A program made the position numbers and the translations under genes. Under the pieces are notes generated by a model that saw only the letters and a program-made list of their open reading frames with translations, did no database searches and was not told where the DNA came from. 64,000 nucleotides of DNA. It comes from a virus. The DNA lies in the IMG/VR virus record IMGVR_UViG_3300043399_001325, positions 1 to 64,000 of that record; one strand, given 5' to 3'. Within the stretch, counting starts at the first letter, position 1. Each line of letters opens with the position of its first letter. This document shows, one piece after another, positions 1-7,180 of the stretch.

Positions 1-61
1 AAGCACAAACGCCAGCAAAAAAAAAGAACTCACAGGGAAATGTACTGGGAAAAGACTTGGG

Positions 62-590
62 GTGTTGGTGGTGGGGAATGGCTGGTGGATGCCGTGGGAA
101 GGGTTGGGATGTTTGGGTTGGGTAGGGTTTTGGATGACGTGGGAGGGTTTGGGGTGTGGGGAGTTGGAGGTGGGTGTTAGGGTGAAGTGGGAGGGTTTGG
201 GGTCGGGTTTTTGGGGAGCTGGTGGGTTTGGGGTTGGGTGGTGTGGAGAGGTTCTTGGGTCGGGTTTTTGGGGAGCTGGTGGGTTTGGGGCTGGGTGGTG
301 TGGGAGTGATGGTTATGGGGAGTTGGTCGGGAGGGTTATGGGGGTTCAGGGCAGCGTGGGGTGATTGGATGCCGTGGAGAGGTTCTTGGGTCGGGTTTTT
401 GGGGAGCTGGTGGGTTTGGGGCTGGGTGGTGTGGGAGGGGGTTGGTGGGGTGGGAGGTGGGTGTTAGGGTGAAGTGGGAGGGTTTGGGAGGTGGTGGGAG
501 GGGGTTGGGTAGGGTTTGGGAGGTGGTGGGAGGGGATTGGGGTTGGGGTTGGAGGTTCAGGGCAGCGTGGGGCGATTGGGGTCGGGGAAA
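62..590 (+). repeat. G-rich, strand-asymmetric degenerate repeat tract
   Basis: About 530 bp in which the plus strand is almost only G and T with very little C. Blocks recur: a ~45-bp block beginning GTCGGGTTTTTGGGGAGCTG near 202, 260 and 389; TTCAGGGCAGCGTGGGG near 346 and 554; GTGGGTGTTAGGGTGAAG near 172 and 459. Many runs of three to five G could form G-quadruplexes. All plus frames stay open only because stop codons need A. I read no protein here. It may be a replication, packaging or telomere-like structure; function unknown. Confidence 0.75.
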
Positions 591-616
591 GAGAATGGCA
601 ATAAAAAATTAAACCA

Positions 617-1146
617 AAACAAAATCAGAAATTAGATGCTTGATAATGAAGGTGTTACTTAGTATAACGGGAAAATGAAAAGGAATTTTTTGAAATTAAG
701 GGGTTTGAAGGGTTTTGGGGTGGTTTCGGTGGGGGTTTGGAGGGGTTTCGGTGGGGTTTTTGGTGGTTTTTCAAGAAAATTTACAAACCAAAATCAGAAA
801 TTAGATGCTTGATAATGAAGGTGTTACTTAGTATAACGGGAAAATGAAATGGGAATTTTGGGAAAATGAAGGAGAAGGGTGGGTTTTGGGGTGGTTTTTG
901 GTGGTTTTTCAAGAAAATTCACAAAACAAAATCAGAAATTAGATGCTTGATAATGAAGATGTTACTTAGTATAACGGGAAAATGAAAAGGGAATTTTGGG
1001 AAAAATGAAGAGGTAGGGTGGGTTTCGGAGGGGGTTTGGTGGGGTTTTTGGTGGTTTTTGGTGGTTTTTCAAGAAAATTTACAAACCAAAATCAGAAATT
1101 AGATGCTTGATAATGAAGGTGTTACTTAGTATAACGGGAAAATCAA
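617..1146 (+). repeat. Four direct copies of a ~60-bp repeat with G/T-rich spacers
   Basis: A nearly identical block containing ATCAGAAATTAGATGCTTGA and GTGTTACTTAGTATAACGGG occurs at about 619-680, 788-850, 926-988 and 1085-1146. Spacers of about 80-110 bp are G/T-rich and mostly end in TTTTTGGTGGTTTTTCAAGA. Each copy holds GTTACTTAGTATAAC, an imperfect inverted repeat whose GTTA and TATAACG ends resemble the cores of the attC-like sites downstream. Candidate iterons, recombination sites or binding sites upstream of the first cassette promoter. The region holds no convincing gene. Confidence 0.8.
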
Positions 1147-1186
1147 AACCACAAAATAAAAATAATTCAACTTTTTTTTACCATTC

Positions 1187-1236
1187 TTGTTGTAGCAATA
1201 AATATTATCTTTATATTTGTACTAACAAATACTTAA
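1187..1236 (+). promoter_or_regulatory. Bacteroidota-type promoter with ATTTGT/ACAAAT palindrome (copy 1)
   Basis: TTGTTG at 1187 (-33 region) and TATATTTG at 1212-1219 match the Bacteroidota consensus TTG/TAnnTTTG. Directly after the -7 box is ATTTGTACTAACAAAT, an inverted repeat with 6-nt arms that could be an operator or a 5' mRNA hairpin, then an A-rich leader to the ATG at 1248. The same unit recurs at 4610, 11315, 16131 and 22930. Confidence 0.8.
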
Positions 1237-1247
1237 AAACTGAAATT

Positions 1248-2528
1248 ATGGAAATTAATAAAGGGGTTTTAATCTCAATTCAAACAGAAGACATCGTTAA
1301 CGGAGTTCTAACACTGCCTGAAGAAGTAAAAGAAATATCAGATTATGTTATTTCGCATTTTCCTAACTTAAAAGAGATAGTGGGAAAAAGCGTTACGCAA
1401 ATTGGCAACGACAACTTCTACGACTGCAACGCATTGACGTCGGTTAACTTCCCACAGCTTACCCAAATTGGCAACGACAACTTCCGCTACTGCAACGCAT
1501 TGACGTCGGTTGAGTTCCCACAGCTTACCCAAATTGGCAACGACAACTTCTACGACTGCAACGCATTGACGTCGGTTAACTTCCCACAGCTTACCCAAAT
1601 TGGCAACGACAACTTCCGTGTGTGCAACGCATTGACGTCGGTTGAGTTCCCACAGCTTACCCAAATTGGCAACGACAACTTCCGCTACTGCAACGCATTG
1701 ACATCGGTTGAGTTCCCACAGCTTACCCAAATTGGCAACGACAACTTCCGTGTGTGCAACGCATTGACGTCGGTTGAGTTCCCACAGCTTACCCAAATTG
1801 GCAACGACAACTTCCGTGTGTGCAACGCATTGACCTCGGTTAACTTCCCACAGCTTACCCAAATTGGCAACAACAACTTCTACGACTGCAACGCATTGAC
1901 ATCGGTTGAGTTCCCACAGCTTACGCAAATTGGCAACGACAACTTCCGCTACTGCAACGCATTGACGTCGGTTGAGTTCCCACAGCTTACCCAAATTGGC
2001 AACGACAACTTCCGTGTGTGCAACGCATTGACGTCGGTAAAATTTAAAAATAACAACCTTAAAATAAAATCCGTAGATTCATATCCTTTTGTAGTCCAAA
2101 CCGAAAAAACAACCAAAGGAATTACATTGTATTCAGGCTATAATTTCAATGGAACGAATAGTGAAGGTATGCCAAAGGTAGAAAGTGCCTACGTAGCCAA
2201 AAAAGATGAATTCACAGCGCATGGCAAAACAGTTAAACAAGCCATTGCCGACTTAGAGTTCAAAGTGGTTGCCGAAAAGCTAAAAAAAGAACCAATTGCA
2301 CCAGATACAGAACTGACCGTAATGTACTACCGAACCATCACAGGTGCATGCGACTTCGGATGCCGTGAATTCATGGAAAAAAACGGAATACCCTACGAAG
2401 TAGTAAACGATGGAAAAACCGAAAGAACAATCGAAAAAAAACCCATCAAAGCCAAAGACCTACTCCCAATACTCGAAGAAAATAATGCATACGGACTGCA
2501 AAAATTTAAAGAATTAATACGGTTTTAA
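1248..2528 (+). CDS. BspA-type leucine-rich-repeat protein with ten near-identical repeats
   Basis: A 426-aa protein. After ~48 residues come ten 22-residue repeats of the type TQIGNDNFYDCNALTSVNF, the pattern of BspA/TpLRR (LRR_5) proteins, which usually mediate binding. Repeats differ almost only at the pair before Cys (YD, RY or RV) and at one N/E position. The C-terminal ~150 residues are non-repetitive and include a GACDFGC segment near residue 365. No signal peptide is evident from the chosen start, so location is unclear. I chose ATG 1248 because it lies just after the promoter and its leader; an upstream in-frame extension would run through the promoter. Exact ligand unknown; an adhesin or host-interaction role is inferred. 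Confidence 0.8.
   Translation: MEINKGVLISIQTEDIVNGVLTLPEEVKEISDYVISHFPNLKEIVGKSVTQIGNDNFYDCNALTSVNFPQLTQIGNDNFRYCNALTSVEFPQLTQIGNDNFYDCNALTSVNFPQLTQIGNDNFRVCNALTSVEFPQLTQIGNDNFRYCNALTSVEFPQLTQIGNDNFRVCNALTSVEFPQLTQIGNDNFRVCNALTSVNFPQLTQIGNNNFYDCNALTSVEFPQLTQIGNDNFRYCNALTSVEFPQLTQIGNDNFRVCNALTSVKFKNNNLKIKSVDSYPFVVQTEKTTKGITLYSGYNFNGTNSEGMPKVESAYVAKKDEFTAHGKTVKQAIADLEFKVVAEKLKKEPIAPDTELTVMYYRTITGACDFGCREFMEKNGIPYEVVNDGKTERTIEKKPIKAKDLLPILEENNAYGLQKFKELIRF
1395..2054 (+). repeat. Ten tandem 66-bp coding repeats
   Basis: The DNA under the LRR domain is ten 66-bp units that are almost identical at nucleotide level, including third codon positions. This implies recent expansion or ongoing gene conversion rather than old divergence. 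Differences cluster in one two-codon window (TACGAC, CGCTAC or CGTGTG) and one AAC/GAG position. Confidence 0.9.
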
Positions 2529-2556
2529 AAAGAAATGAAATGAAACAAGTGATATC

Positions 2557-2684
2557 GGTTAGGTGCTTGCCGAAGTGGGGATTTAATGTACTACTGCCTC
2601 ACTTCTGCACAAAAGATTATTAGTAGTACCATTGCTCAATGTGGCACGTCAGCCCCACTTTTTGCAATGCAATGTTATAGGCTG
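2557..2684. repeat. attC-like imperfect inverted repeat after the LRR gene
   Basis: The left arm ends CTTGCCGAAGTGGGG and the right arm starts CCCCACTTTTTGCAATGC and ends in GTTATAG. The right core GTTA is present but the left core is GGTTAGG rather than TAACG, so this is the least typical member. The loop carries a second inverted repeat, GTACTACT/AGTAGTAC. It would make the LRR gene the first cassette of array 1. Confidence 0.5.
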
Positions 2685-2704
2685 GCACGGTAAATTAAAA
2701 CGAA

Positions 2705-2881
2705 ATGAATTTAGTATTTGTAAATGAGTGTGCCGTAGATGGCTGCTATAAAAAGAATGTCGGGAAAGGAAAACAAATGTGCAAAGAACATCAAGCTGCT
2801 TATGAAAGAGGTGAAAAGTTAAAAGCCTTCTACGGCAAAACGGTTCAAAAGAAGGAATTTCAAACGGAGGCAGTCAAGTAG
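2705..2881 (+). CDS. Small cassette protein with a Cys/His cluster
   Basis: A 58-aa ORF between two attC-like repeats. The N-terminal half holds CAVDGC, then CKEH, giving a CX4C...CX2H pattern that could bind zinc. The rest is Lys/Glu-rich. I recognise no family. Its position, one short gene followed by an inverted repeat, is that of an integron-type gene cassette. Nucleic-acid binding is only a guess from the metal-binding pattern and charge. Confidence 0.6.
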   Translation: MNLVFVNECAVDGCYKKNVGKGKQMCKEHQAAYERGEKLKAFYGKTVQKKEFQTEAVK

Positions 2882-2887
2882 TGCTTG

Positions 2888-3023
2888 CCTATAACGTTTG
2901 GTGGCTACACGATGTTGCCAAAAAATAAGACCATATTGTTGACTTCAACAAAATGGTTTACAAGTACAAAATAAACATTAAATAACTCCCGAATTGGCAA
3001 TATTGTGTAACCACTGTTATCAC
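2888..3023. repeat. attC-like site, cassette 1 of array 1
   Basis: Left arm TATAACGTTTGGTGGCTACA..GATGTTGCC pairs with the reverse complement of GGCAATATTGTGTAACCACTGTTATCAC. The outer cores are TATAACG and GTTATCA, and the arms contain unpaired bases. Spacer about 75 bp. Confidence 0.7.
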
Positions 3024-3046
3024 TTCGGCTTAATTTACATAAAAAA

Positions 3047-3472
3047 ATGAAACTCAATGCTTATCAATGTTGGAAAGAAAAAAAAGAAAAAAATCTTTCT
3101 GATGAAGATTATAAAAGATTGTTGATTGAAAACGGAATAATTAAGAAAAAAGAAAAAACTATGAACAAAAAAATTTTATTAGTGTGGCAAGGCACAAATG
3201 AACAATCATCAGGTACAATTACCGAAACAAATGATATGATTGTTGTTTATTTAGACAATAGGTCAAAATGGGAACAAATGGAAAAAGACATTGAAGCCTA
3301 TAAAAACAGAATTAGAGTTTTACAAAACTTAAATACAAAGTATCGTGAAAGACTTGGAATTTCAAACGAGCCAGTTGATGCTATAAATGCTGTAAATGAT
3401 TGCAATCACGAAAATATGCAAATGAAATCAAGCGGTATTTGGAAGTGTAAATGTGGTTATACGCACTTTTAA
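3047..3472 (+). CDS. Cassette protein with C-terminal zinc-ribbon-like motif
   Basis: A 141-aa protein in an attC-flanked cassette. The N-terminal ~35 residues are Lys-rich (KEKKEKNLSDEDYKRLLIENG), the middle (about 75-105) is predicted helical or coiled coil, and the C-terminus holds CNHENMQM...WKCKCGYTHF, a likely zinc ribbon. An internal Met at residue 39 (3161) is an alternative start. No family recognised. The N-terminal segment resembles short helical motifs seen in other small Bacteroidota proteins, but this is weak. Role unknown. Confidence 0.6.
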   Translation: MKLNAYQCWKEKKEKNLSDEDYKRLLIENGIIKKKEKTMNKKILLVWQGTNEQSSGTITETNDMIVVYLDNRSKWEQMEKDIEAYKNRIRVLQNLNTKYRERLGISNEPVDAINAVNDCNHENMQMKSSGIWKCKCGYTHF

Positions 3473-3476
3473 TCTG

Positions 3477-3606
3477 AGTGATAACGGTTGGGTATTGGCG
3501 ATGTTGCCTATTCCCGAAGCTAAATAGAATTACTAATGTTTAAAATAAAGATGAAAAAGTTAATTGAATCACTGAAACAGGCATGGCACAAATACCATGT
3601 TAGCCG
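3477..3606. repeat. attC-like site, cassette 2 of array 1
   Basis: Left arm GATAACGGTTGGGTATTGGC pairs with the reverse complement of CAAATACCATGTTAGCC. Cores are GATAACG and GTTAGCC. The spacer contains the first codons of the next ORF, so that ORF starts inside this recombination-like site. Confidence 0.65.
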
Positions 3607-3868
3607 TAGTAAGCGGAATCGGAGCAAGAACCAAAGAACATTCGTGTATTGCAAATGCGGTAATGAAATGGTTGGTGATGATGATGGGCAAAAAAACTTG
3701 TCGTTTATTCGAGATGTGTATGTTGAAGAACGAAATGTTGTCCACTACAAATGCAGTAAGTGTGGTATAGAGAGTTTTTTTGACTTTGACCACCCTTGTC
3801 CAATTTCATTGCCATTTGCGGAGAACGATGATATAATTAAGCGATACAGGCTAGCTTATTACGGCTAA
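3536..3868 (+). CDS. Small cassette protein with two CxxC-like pairs
   Basis: A 110-aa ORF whose first ~24 codons lie inside the preceding attC-like repeat, so its N-terminus is a by-product of the junction. The body has CKCGNE near residue 39 and YKCSKCGIE near residue 73, a plausible zinc ribbon, followed by FFDFDHPCP. An alternative ATG is at 3551; no ATG follows until 3668. The stop overlaps the left core of the next attC-like site. Family not recognised. Confidence 0.5.
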   Translation: MFKIKMKKLIESLKQAWHKYHVSRSKRNRSKNQRTFVYCKCGNEMVGDDDGQKNLSFIRDVYVEERNVVHYKCSKCGIESFFDFDHPCPISLPFAENDDIIKRYRLAYYG

Positions 3869-3985
3869 CGTCGTGCCAGTAGGCGCAGTAGCGGCTAAAT
3901 AACAGCTTACTTTCTGTTAAAAATAAACAAGTAAAAAAAACGATTATTAACTAAACGAGCTATTGCCGCTTACTGGCGGTTAGCG
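3863..3985. repeat. attC-like site, cassette 3 of array 1
   Basis: A clear example: GCTAACGTCGTGCCAGTAGG pairs with the reverse complement of CTTACTGGCGGTTAGC, and GCGCAGTAGC with GCTATTGCCGC. Cores are GCTAACG and GGTTAGC. GC-richer than its surroundings. Confidence 0.75.
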
Positions 3986-4006
3986 GTTCGTTGCAATTCA
4001 AAAGAT

Positions 4007-4156
4007 ATGTTAGAAATAATCAAAGAATTAAATCACACCAGCGCATTACGCACTATTTTCTATTGCGTTGTGCTTATTATCATCGTTGCTATTTTGGCTT
4101 CATCTATTGAGGGAATTGTAAAATCAATTTTCAAAAGTTTGCGTGGTAAGCAATGA
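4007..4156 (+). CDS. Single-membrane-segment cassette protein
   Basis: A 49-aa protein made of a short N-terminal helix, a hydrophobic span (IFYCVVLIIIVAILASS, about residues 17-33) and a basic tail. It is the only ORF between attC-like sites 3 and 4 and its TGA touches the next site. Too short for family assignment; a small membrane protein. Confidence 0.55.
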   Translation: MLEIIKELNHTSALRTIFYCVVLIIIVAILASSIEGIVKSIFKSLRGKQ

Positions 4157-4157
4157 C

Positions 4158-4253
4158 CGCTAACGTTTTGCGTATATGAGCAGTACGCAAAGCACGAACC
4201 TTAAATTAAATATTAAACCTTAATGGTGTATTGCTTATATACGCTGTTAGTAT
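4158..4253. repeat. attC-like site, cassette 4 of array 1
   Basis: GCTAACGTTTTGCGTATATG pairs with the reverse complement of TATATACGCTGTTAG, with AGCAGTAC opposite GTATTGCT. The bases TTT next to the left core are unpaired. Cores are GCTAACG and TGTTAGT. Confidence 0.75.
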
Positions 4254-4264
4254 TAGTAAACGGA

Positions 4265-4456
4265 ATGAAATACGATGAAGTAATAAAAAGAATAGAAGGT
4301 ATTGATAAATCTGAAATAATTATTGTTGATGGTGTCAGTAAAAATTATTCAAAAATATCCTTAAAACATAAAGGTGTGAGAATTTTATATTTAACAAGAC
4401 CACAATTTGAAAAATTAAAAAAACTTGGATACAAGTGGGAAATGGTAGTTTATTAA
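4265..4456 (+). CDS. Small cassette protein, family unknown
   Basis: A 63-aa ORF beginning MKYDEVIKRIEGIDKS and ending LKKLGYKWEMVVY. An in-frame start at 4223 lies inside the preceding attC-like repeat, so I use ATG 4265. Mixed alpha/beta composition, no metal or catalytic motif. It is the last gene of array 1 before the shared tail and terminator. Confidence 0.5.
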   Translation: MKYDEVIKRIEGIDKSEIIIVDGVSKNYSKISLKHKGVRILYLTRPQFEKLKKLGYKWEMVVY

Positions 4457-4470
4457 TACTAACTAATGGC

Positions 4471-4555
4471 TAACCGCATATTTTACCGACTTATACAACC
4501 ATCTATCAGGCTTATACATCCGAAACAAGGTGCATACCCCTTAAAACAAGCCCCA
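4471..4555 (+). repeat. Shared cassette-array tail, copy 1
   Basis: GGCTAACC looks like a truncated attC left core. It is followed by CATATTTTACCGACTTATAC (4477), which recurs exactly at 16023, and by CTTATACATC..AAA.AAGGT..ATACCC, also conserved there. Both arrays therefore end in the same module, which runs into a terminator and then into the same promoter unit. Confidence 0.75.
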
Positions 4556-4575
4556 TACTTATCGGGGCTTTTTGT
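4548..4575 (+). terminator. Rho-independent terminator ending array 1
   Basis: Stem AAGCCCC/GGGGCTT with a 9-nt loop, followed by TTTTG. It sits directly after the array tail and 35 bp before the next promoter. Confidence 0.8.
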
Positions 4576-4609
4576 TTTGTTATTTTCACTAAAAAAAACT
4601 TTTCTTTTT

Positions 4610-4660
4610 TTGTTGTATCAATAGATATTATCTTTATATTTGTACTAACAAACACTTAAA
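4610..4660 (+). promoter_or_regulatory. Bacteroidota-type promoter with palindrome (copy 2)
   Basis: TTGTTG at 4610 and TATATTTG at 4635-4642, then the ATTTGT-ACTA-ACAAAC inverted repeat. Spacing is identical to copy 1. It drives the operon starting at 4671. Confidence 0.8.
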
Positions 4661-4670
4661 TATTTTTAAA

Positions 4671-5162
4671 ATGGAGAATTTAACTCAAAGACCTATTTGG
4701 AATCAGGCTATGCTTGAGAAATTATCATTAGTGTTAGGTGGTTTAATTTTTGATTGGTGTACTGATGATATTAGCTTAGAAGACTGCATTGAATCTTCCA
4801 GAAAAGTATTAGAATTTAATAGTAATTCCAATGGCTATGAACTTGCAAAAGAGTTTGAGGGTGAGGGCTTCTCTCCTGACTCGGAACTTGTGGATATTTT
4901 AGATAGTGTGTGGTATGAAAAGCACAAAATACAAGAAGATTTTGAGAAGCAGTGGGTTTCGGGAAACGCTCTAAAATTAGATTATGTGGTCGGTCAAAAG
5001 GTAGTTGCTAAACTAACTCGTTTGGGAGAGGTAGAGTGCGAAATTATGGCACTTTATCCTGAAACTATGAAGTATGGATTGTGGCACGAAAACCATTCTT
5101 TTAAAAAGGGTAAAGGTCATACCATTATTGGCTATGAAAATATTTTAAAATTAGTTTCATAA
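4671..5162 (+). CDS. Hypothetical protein, first gene of the 4.7-7.2 kb operon
   Basis: A 163-aa acidic soluble protein, ATG 11 bases after the promoter leader. Its C-terminal half (LDYVVGQKVVAKLTRLGEVECEIMALYPE) has the beta-rich rhythm of a small SH3-like fold. No catalytic motif or membrane span. It ends at 5162 and the next ATG is at 5163, so the two are co-translated. No family recognised. Confidence 0.65.
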   Translation: MENLTQRPIWNQAMLEKLSLVLGGLIFDWCTDDISLEDCIESSRKVLEFNSNSNGYELAKEFEGEGFSPDSELVDILDSVWYEKHKIQEDFEKQWVSGNALKLDYVVGQKVVAKLTRLGEVECEIMALYPETMKYGLWHENHSFKKGKGHTIIGYENILKLVS

Positions 5163-5390
5163 ATGGTTTGGCATTTGTTATCTAAGAAAGCTCCAATAGC
5201 CTACATTACAGGTTGTTTTGATGGAGAAAAAAGTGACAAGATATTAGTCTGCACCTTTTCTGGGAAGTATCATGTAGTCGAAATGTATGAGGGAGTTTTA
5301 GATGGTGTTTCATTTCGTGATTTTTACGATGACCGTGATTTTAAAATAGATAATGTTCAGTTTTGGACTGAAATTGACTCTCCTTTTTAA
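5163..5390 (+). CDS. DUF551-type protein, paralogue of a cassette gene
   Basis: A 75-aa protein with the DUF551 pattern: W near the start, KSDKILVCTFSGKY, EMYEGVLDG, then FYDDRDF and a WTEIDSPF end. DUF551 proteins are common in phages; function unknown. It is about 70 percent identical by eye to the protein at 15394-15621, which sits in an attC-like cassette. Start follows the previous stop directly; the next gene begins 11 bp later. Confidence 0.75.
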   Translation: MVWHLLSKKAPIAYITGCFDGEKSDKILVCTFSGKYHVVEMYEGVLDGVSFRDFYDDRDFKIDNVQFWTEIDSPF

Positions 5391-5400
5391 TTTTATAAAT

Positions 5401-5781
5401 ATGAAAAAGACTGAAAAAGAACTTAGACTTCCATTGAAGAAGAAGTGGTTTGGAATGAGCAAATCAAGAATCAAAACGGAAGACTATAGAGAAATGACTT
5501 CTTATTGGTATAGCAGGCTATGTTTGTACAATGGCATTAAAAGGAGTCAAAAGTGGTGGGATGAGCATTTTCGTTACGCCTTTGCATTTGATGAAAAGCC
5601 TATTGAATTTGTAAAATTTACTCAAAATACAATGACTTTAGGTTATCCAAAAAAAGGTGATGCTGAGAGAATTTTAAAGCTCAAACATAAAGGAATTGAA
5701 ATTCGTACTGGCAATCCTGAATGGGGCGCAGAGCCAAATAAAATTTATTTTGTAATCCTTCATGGTGAAATTGTTGATTAG
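5401..5781 (+). CDS. Hypothetical protein with MKKTEKE start
   Basis: A 126-aa basic, aromatic-rich protein. The nearest upstream in-frame start at 5353 would overlap the DUF551 gene, so I use ATG 5401. Its first residues (MKKTEKE) match the start of the next gene (MKKTEKK), suggesting shared leader duplication. The middle has EPIEFVKFTQNTMTLGYPKK-like strands. No motif of known function. Confidence 0.6.
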   Translation: MKKTEKELRLPLKKKWFGMSKSRIKTEDYREMTSYWYSRLCLYNGIKRSQKWWDEHFRYAFAFDEKPIEFVKFTQNTMTLGYPKKGDAERILKLKHKGIEIRTGNPEWGAEPNKIYFVILHGEIVD

Positions 5782-5788
5782 AATTAAT

Positions 5789-6115
5789 ATGAAGAAAACT
5801 GAGAAAAAGCAGCTCTATTTTAGCCCGAATGATGAGACAACTTGCCATGAGTTTGATTGGCTTTTAGCTGATTGCATTGCTGAAGCTAAGGATAATGGTG
5901 AAGATGAGTTTAAGCTGATTGAAGCAATTCCTGATAATAGCAATCATGATTATGTTTGGTGTACTCACTATCAAGAGGTTGTCGAAAGAGTCGACTGTAA
6001 AAAACATATTTGCCCACATTACAAGTCAAAGAGTGGTAGGGGGGTGTGTCAACTTCGTGGGAACTTTTACTTGCACGGGAAGGAAGTAATTTTTAAGGTT
6101 AGCGATTATGAGTGA
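5789..6115 (+). CDS. Hypothetical Cys/His-rich small protein
   Basis: A 108-aa protein. ATG 5789 follows the preceding stop by 7 bp. Residues about 54-85 contain WCTHYQ, CKKHICPHY and GRGVCQLR, a Cys/His spread that may bind one zinc ion. The last 8 bases overlap the GIY-YIG gene. Family not recognised. Confidence 0.6.
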   Translation: MKKTEKKQLYFSPNDETTCHEFDWLLADCIAEAKDNGEDEFKLIEAIPDNSNHDYVWCTHYQEVVERVDCKKHICPHYKSKSGRGVCQLRGNFYLHGKEVIFKVSDYE

Positions 6116-6962
6116 TGTTTTAGAAGGTAAAAAATATTTTAAAGCGATTATTCGTGTGGTCAAATCAATAGCATTTAAAAACCCTGATGAATACTTGGGA
6201 TTTGATACTGTTGAAGTATTAAGAGAGCCTGTTATTTTAGCAAATGACAAAAACGAGGTTAAACAGTATTTGGCTGAAAAATACCCTCAATTTTTCCCAA
6301 ACGCAAAGGTTTATGAGAGAGAGTCGAAAAACGACAAGACTCAATTCTTCTATGTTGTGATTTTCCCTTTATATCAATATGAAGTTAATCAAATCAATGA
6401 GGGCAATTGGACTTGCGACTATTGTGGTCATGTACATGAAAACCAATACATTTCAAAACCATTGAGGAGCAATAAGTTTGAAGGCAAAATGTTTTGTTCA
6501 AGTGACTACAAAAGCGGTAATGATATTTCTCAAGTTCCTGATTGTTATGAGCTTTGGAAAAGAGAGTATTACAAAGTAAATAATGGTTTAGAAATTCCCG
6601 ATGACTTGAATTTTATAAACGTTGATTCGCTAAATTACATTTACAAAATCACCGAAAAATCAACGGGTAAATGCTACATAGGCAAAACAAGAAATGCTCC
6701 TTTTTTTCGTTGGTGGAATCACCTAAAGCATAGTAGCAGCCCATTTGGATTATACCTTAGACAATCGAAAATAAACGAATGGACTTTTGAGGTTTTAGAG
6801 GAGTTGCCTTCTAACATAGAAGATTCTGAAGTGTTTAGAATCGAAACGGAATATATCCAGAAGTATAACTCAGTTGCTAATGGATTTAATACTATTGTGT
6901 CGAACAAAAAGGCAATAAAATCAAATCAAATTGATTTGTTTGAAAACCAAGAAAACTTATAA
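6108..6962 (+). CDS. GIY-YIG endonuclease-domain protein
   Basis: A 284-aa protein. The N-terminal ~95 residues are unassigned. A zinc-binding segment (CDYCGHVH near residue 102, FCSSD near 128) follows. A GIY-YIG nuclease core starts near residue 174: LNYIYKITEKSTGKCYIGKT, with Arg and Glu residues (FRWWNHL, ETEYIQKYN) in the expected positions. GIY-YIG enzymes cut DNA and often act as homing or repair nucleases. The variant YIY/YIG pair is within family range. Translational overlap with the upstream gene suggests an operon member rather than an inserted homing gene. Confidence 0.8.
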   Translation: MSDVLEGKKYFKAIIRVVKSIAFKNPDEYLGFDTVEVLREPVILANDKNEVKQYLAEKYPQFFPNAKVYERESKNDKTQFFYVVIFPLYQYEVNQINEGNWTCDYCGHVHENQYISKPLRSNKFEGKMFCSSDYKSGNDISQVPDCYELWKREYYKVNNGLEIPDDLNFINVDSLNYIYKITEKSTGKCYIGKTRNAPFFRWWNHLKHSSSPFGLYLRQSKINEWTFEVLEELPSNIEDSEVFRIETEYIQKYNSVANGFNTIVSNKKAIKSNQIDLFENQENL

Positions 6963-7000
6963 ATAAAACAGATAATCAGATAATCAACAATCTTTAATTT

Positions 7001-7180
7001 ATGGACTTATTAAATAAAGTCAAGGACTCCTTGGCAAAAAACAAACGATATGATTTCTCAAGCGAAATATTCGACGATGAGATGCTAACCATCATTTATG
7101 ATGTGGTTTATGAAACTGAAAAGGTTCTGCTAAATAAAGCCGATTCAAACCCAAATTATGAGGATGAAAAAGAATATTAA
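7001..7180 (+). CDS. Small hypothetical protein
   Basis: A 59-aa acidic, helical ORF (MDLLNKVKDSLAKNKRYDF...). It starts 38 bp after the GIY-YIG stop and its end overlaps the methyltransferase relic at 7164. A-rich leader before ATG. No recognised family. Confidence 0.5.
   Translation: MDLLNKVKDSLAKNKRYDFSSEIFDDEMLTIIYDVVYETEKVLLNKADSNPNYEDEKEY

Noticed and set aside
62-612. Open frames in the G-rich tract (about 80-100 aa, Gly/Trp/Val-rich)
   Set aside because: All three plus frames stay open because A is scarce; protein sequence is low complexity and starts are mostly GTG/TTG.
1368-1994. Minus-strand 208-aa ORF with repeats
   Set aside because: Mirror of the LRR repeat DNA; no promoter and no independent similarity.
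1395-2054. CRISPR-like regular repeats
   Set aside because: Units are contiguous with no spacers and encode an in-frame LRR domain.
2557-4253. attC-like hairpins as simple rho-independent terminators
   Set aside because: They lack T-runs, have long variable loops, conserved outer TAACG/GTTA cores and unpaired bases.
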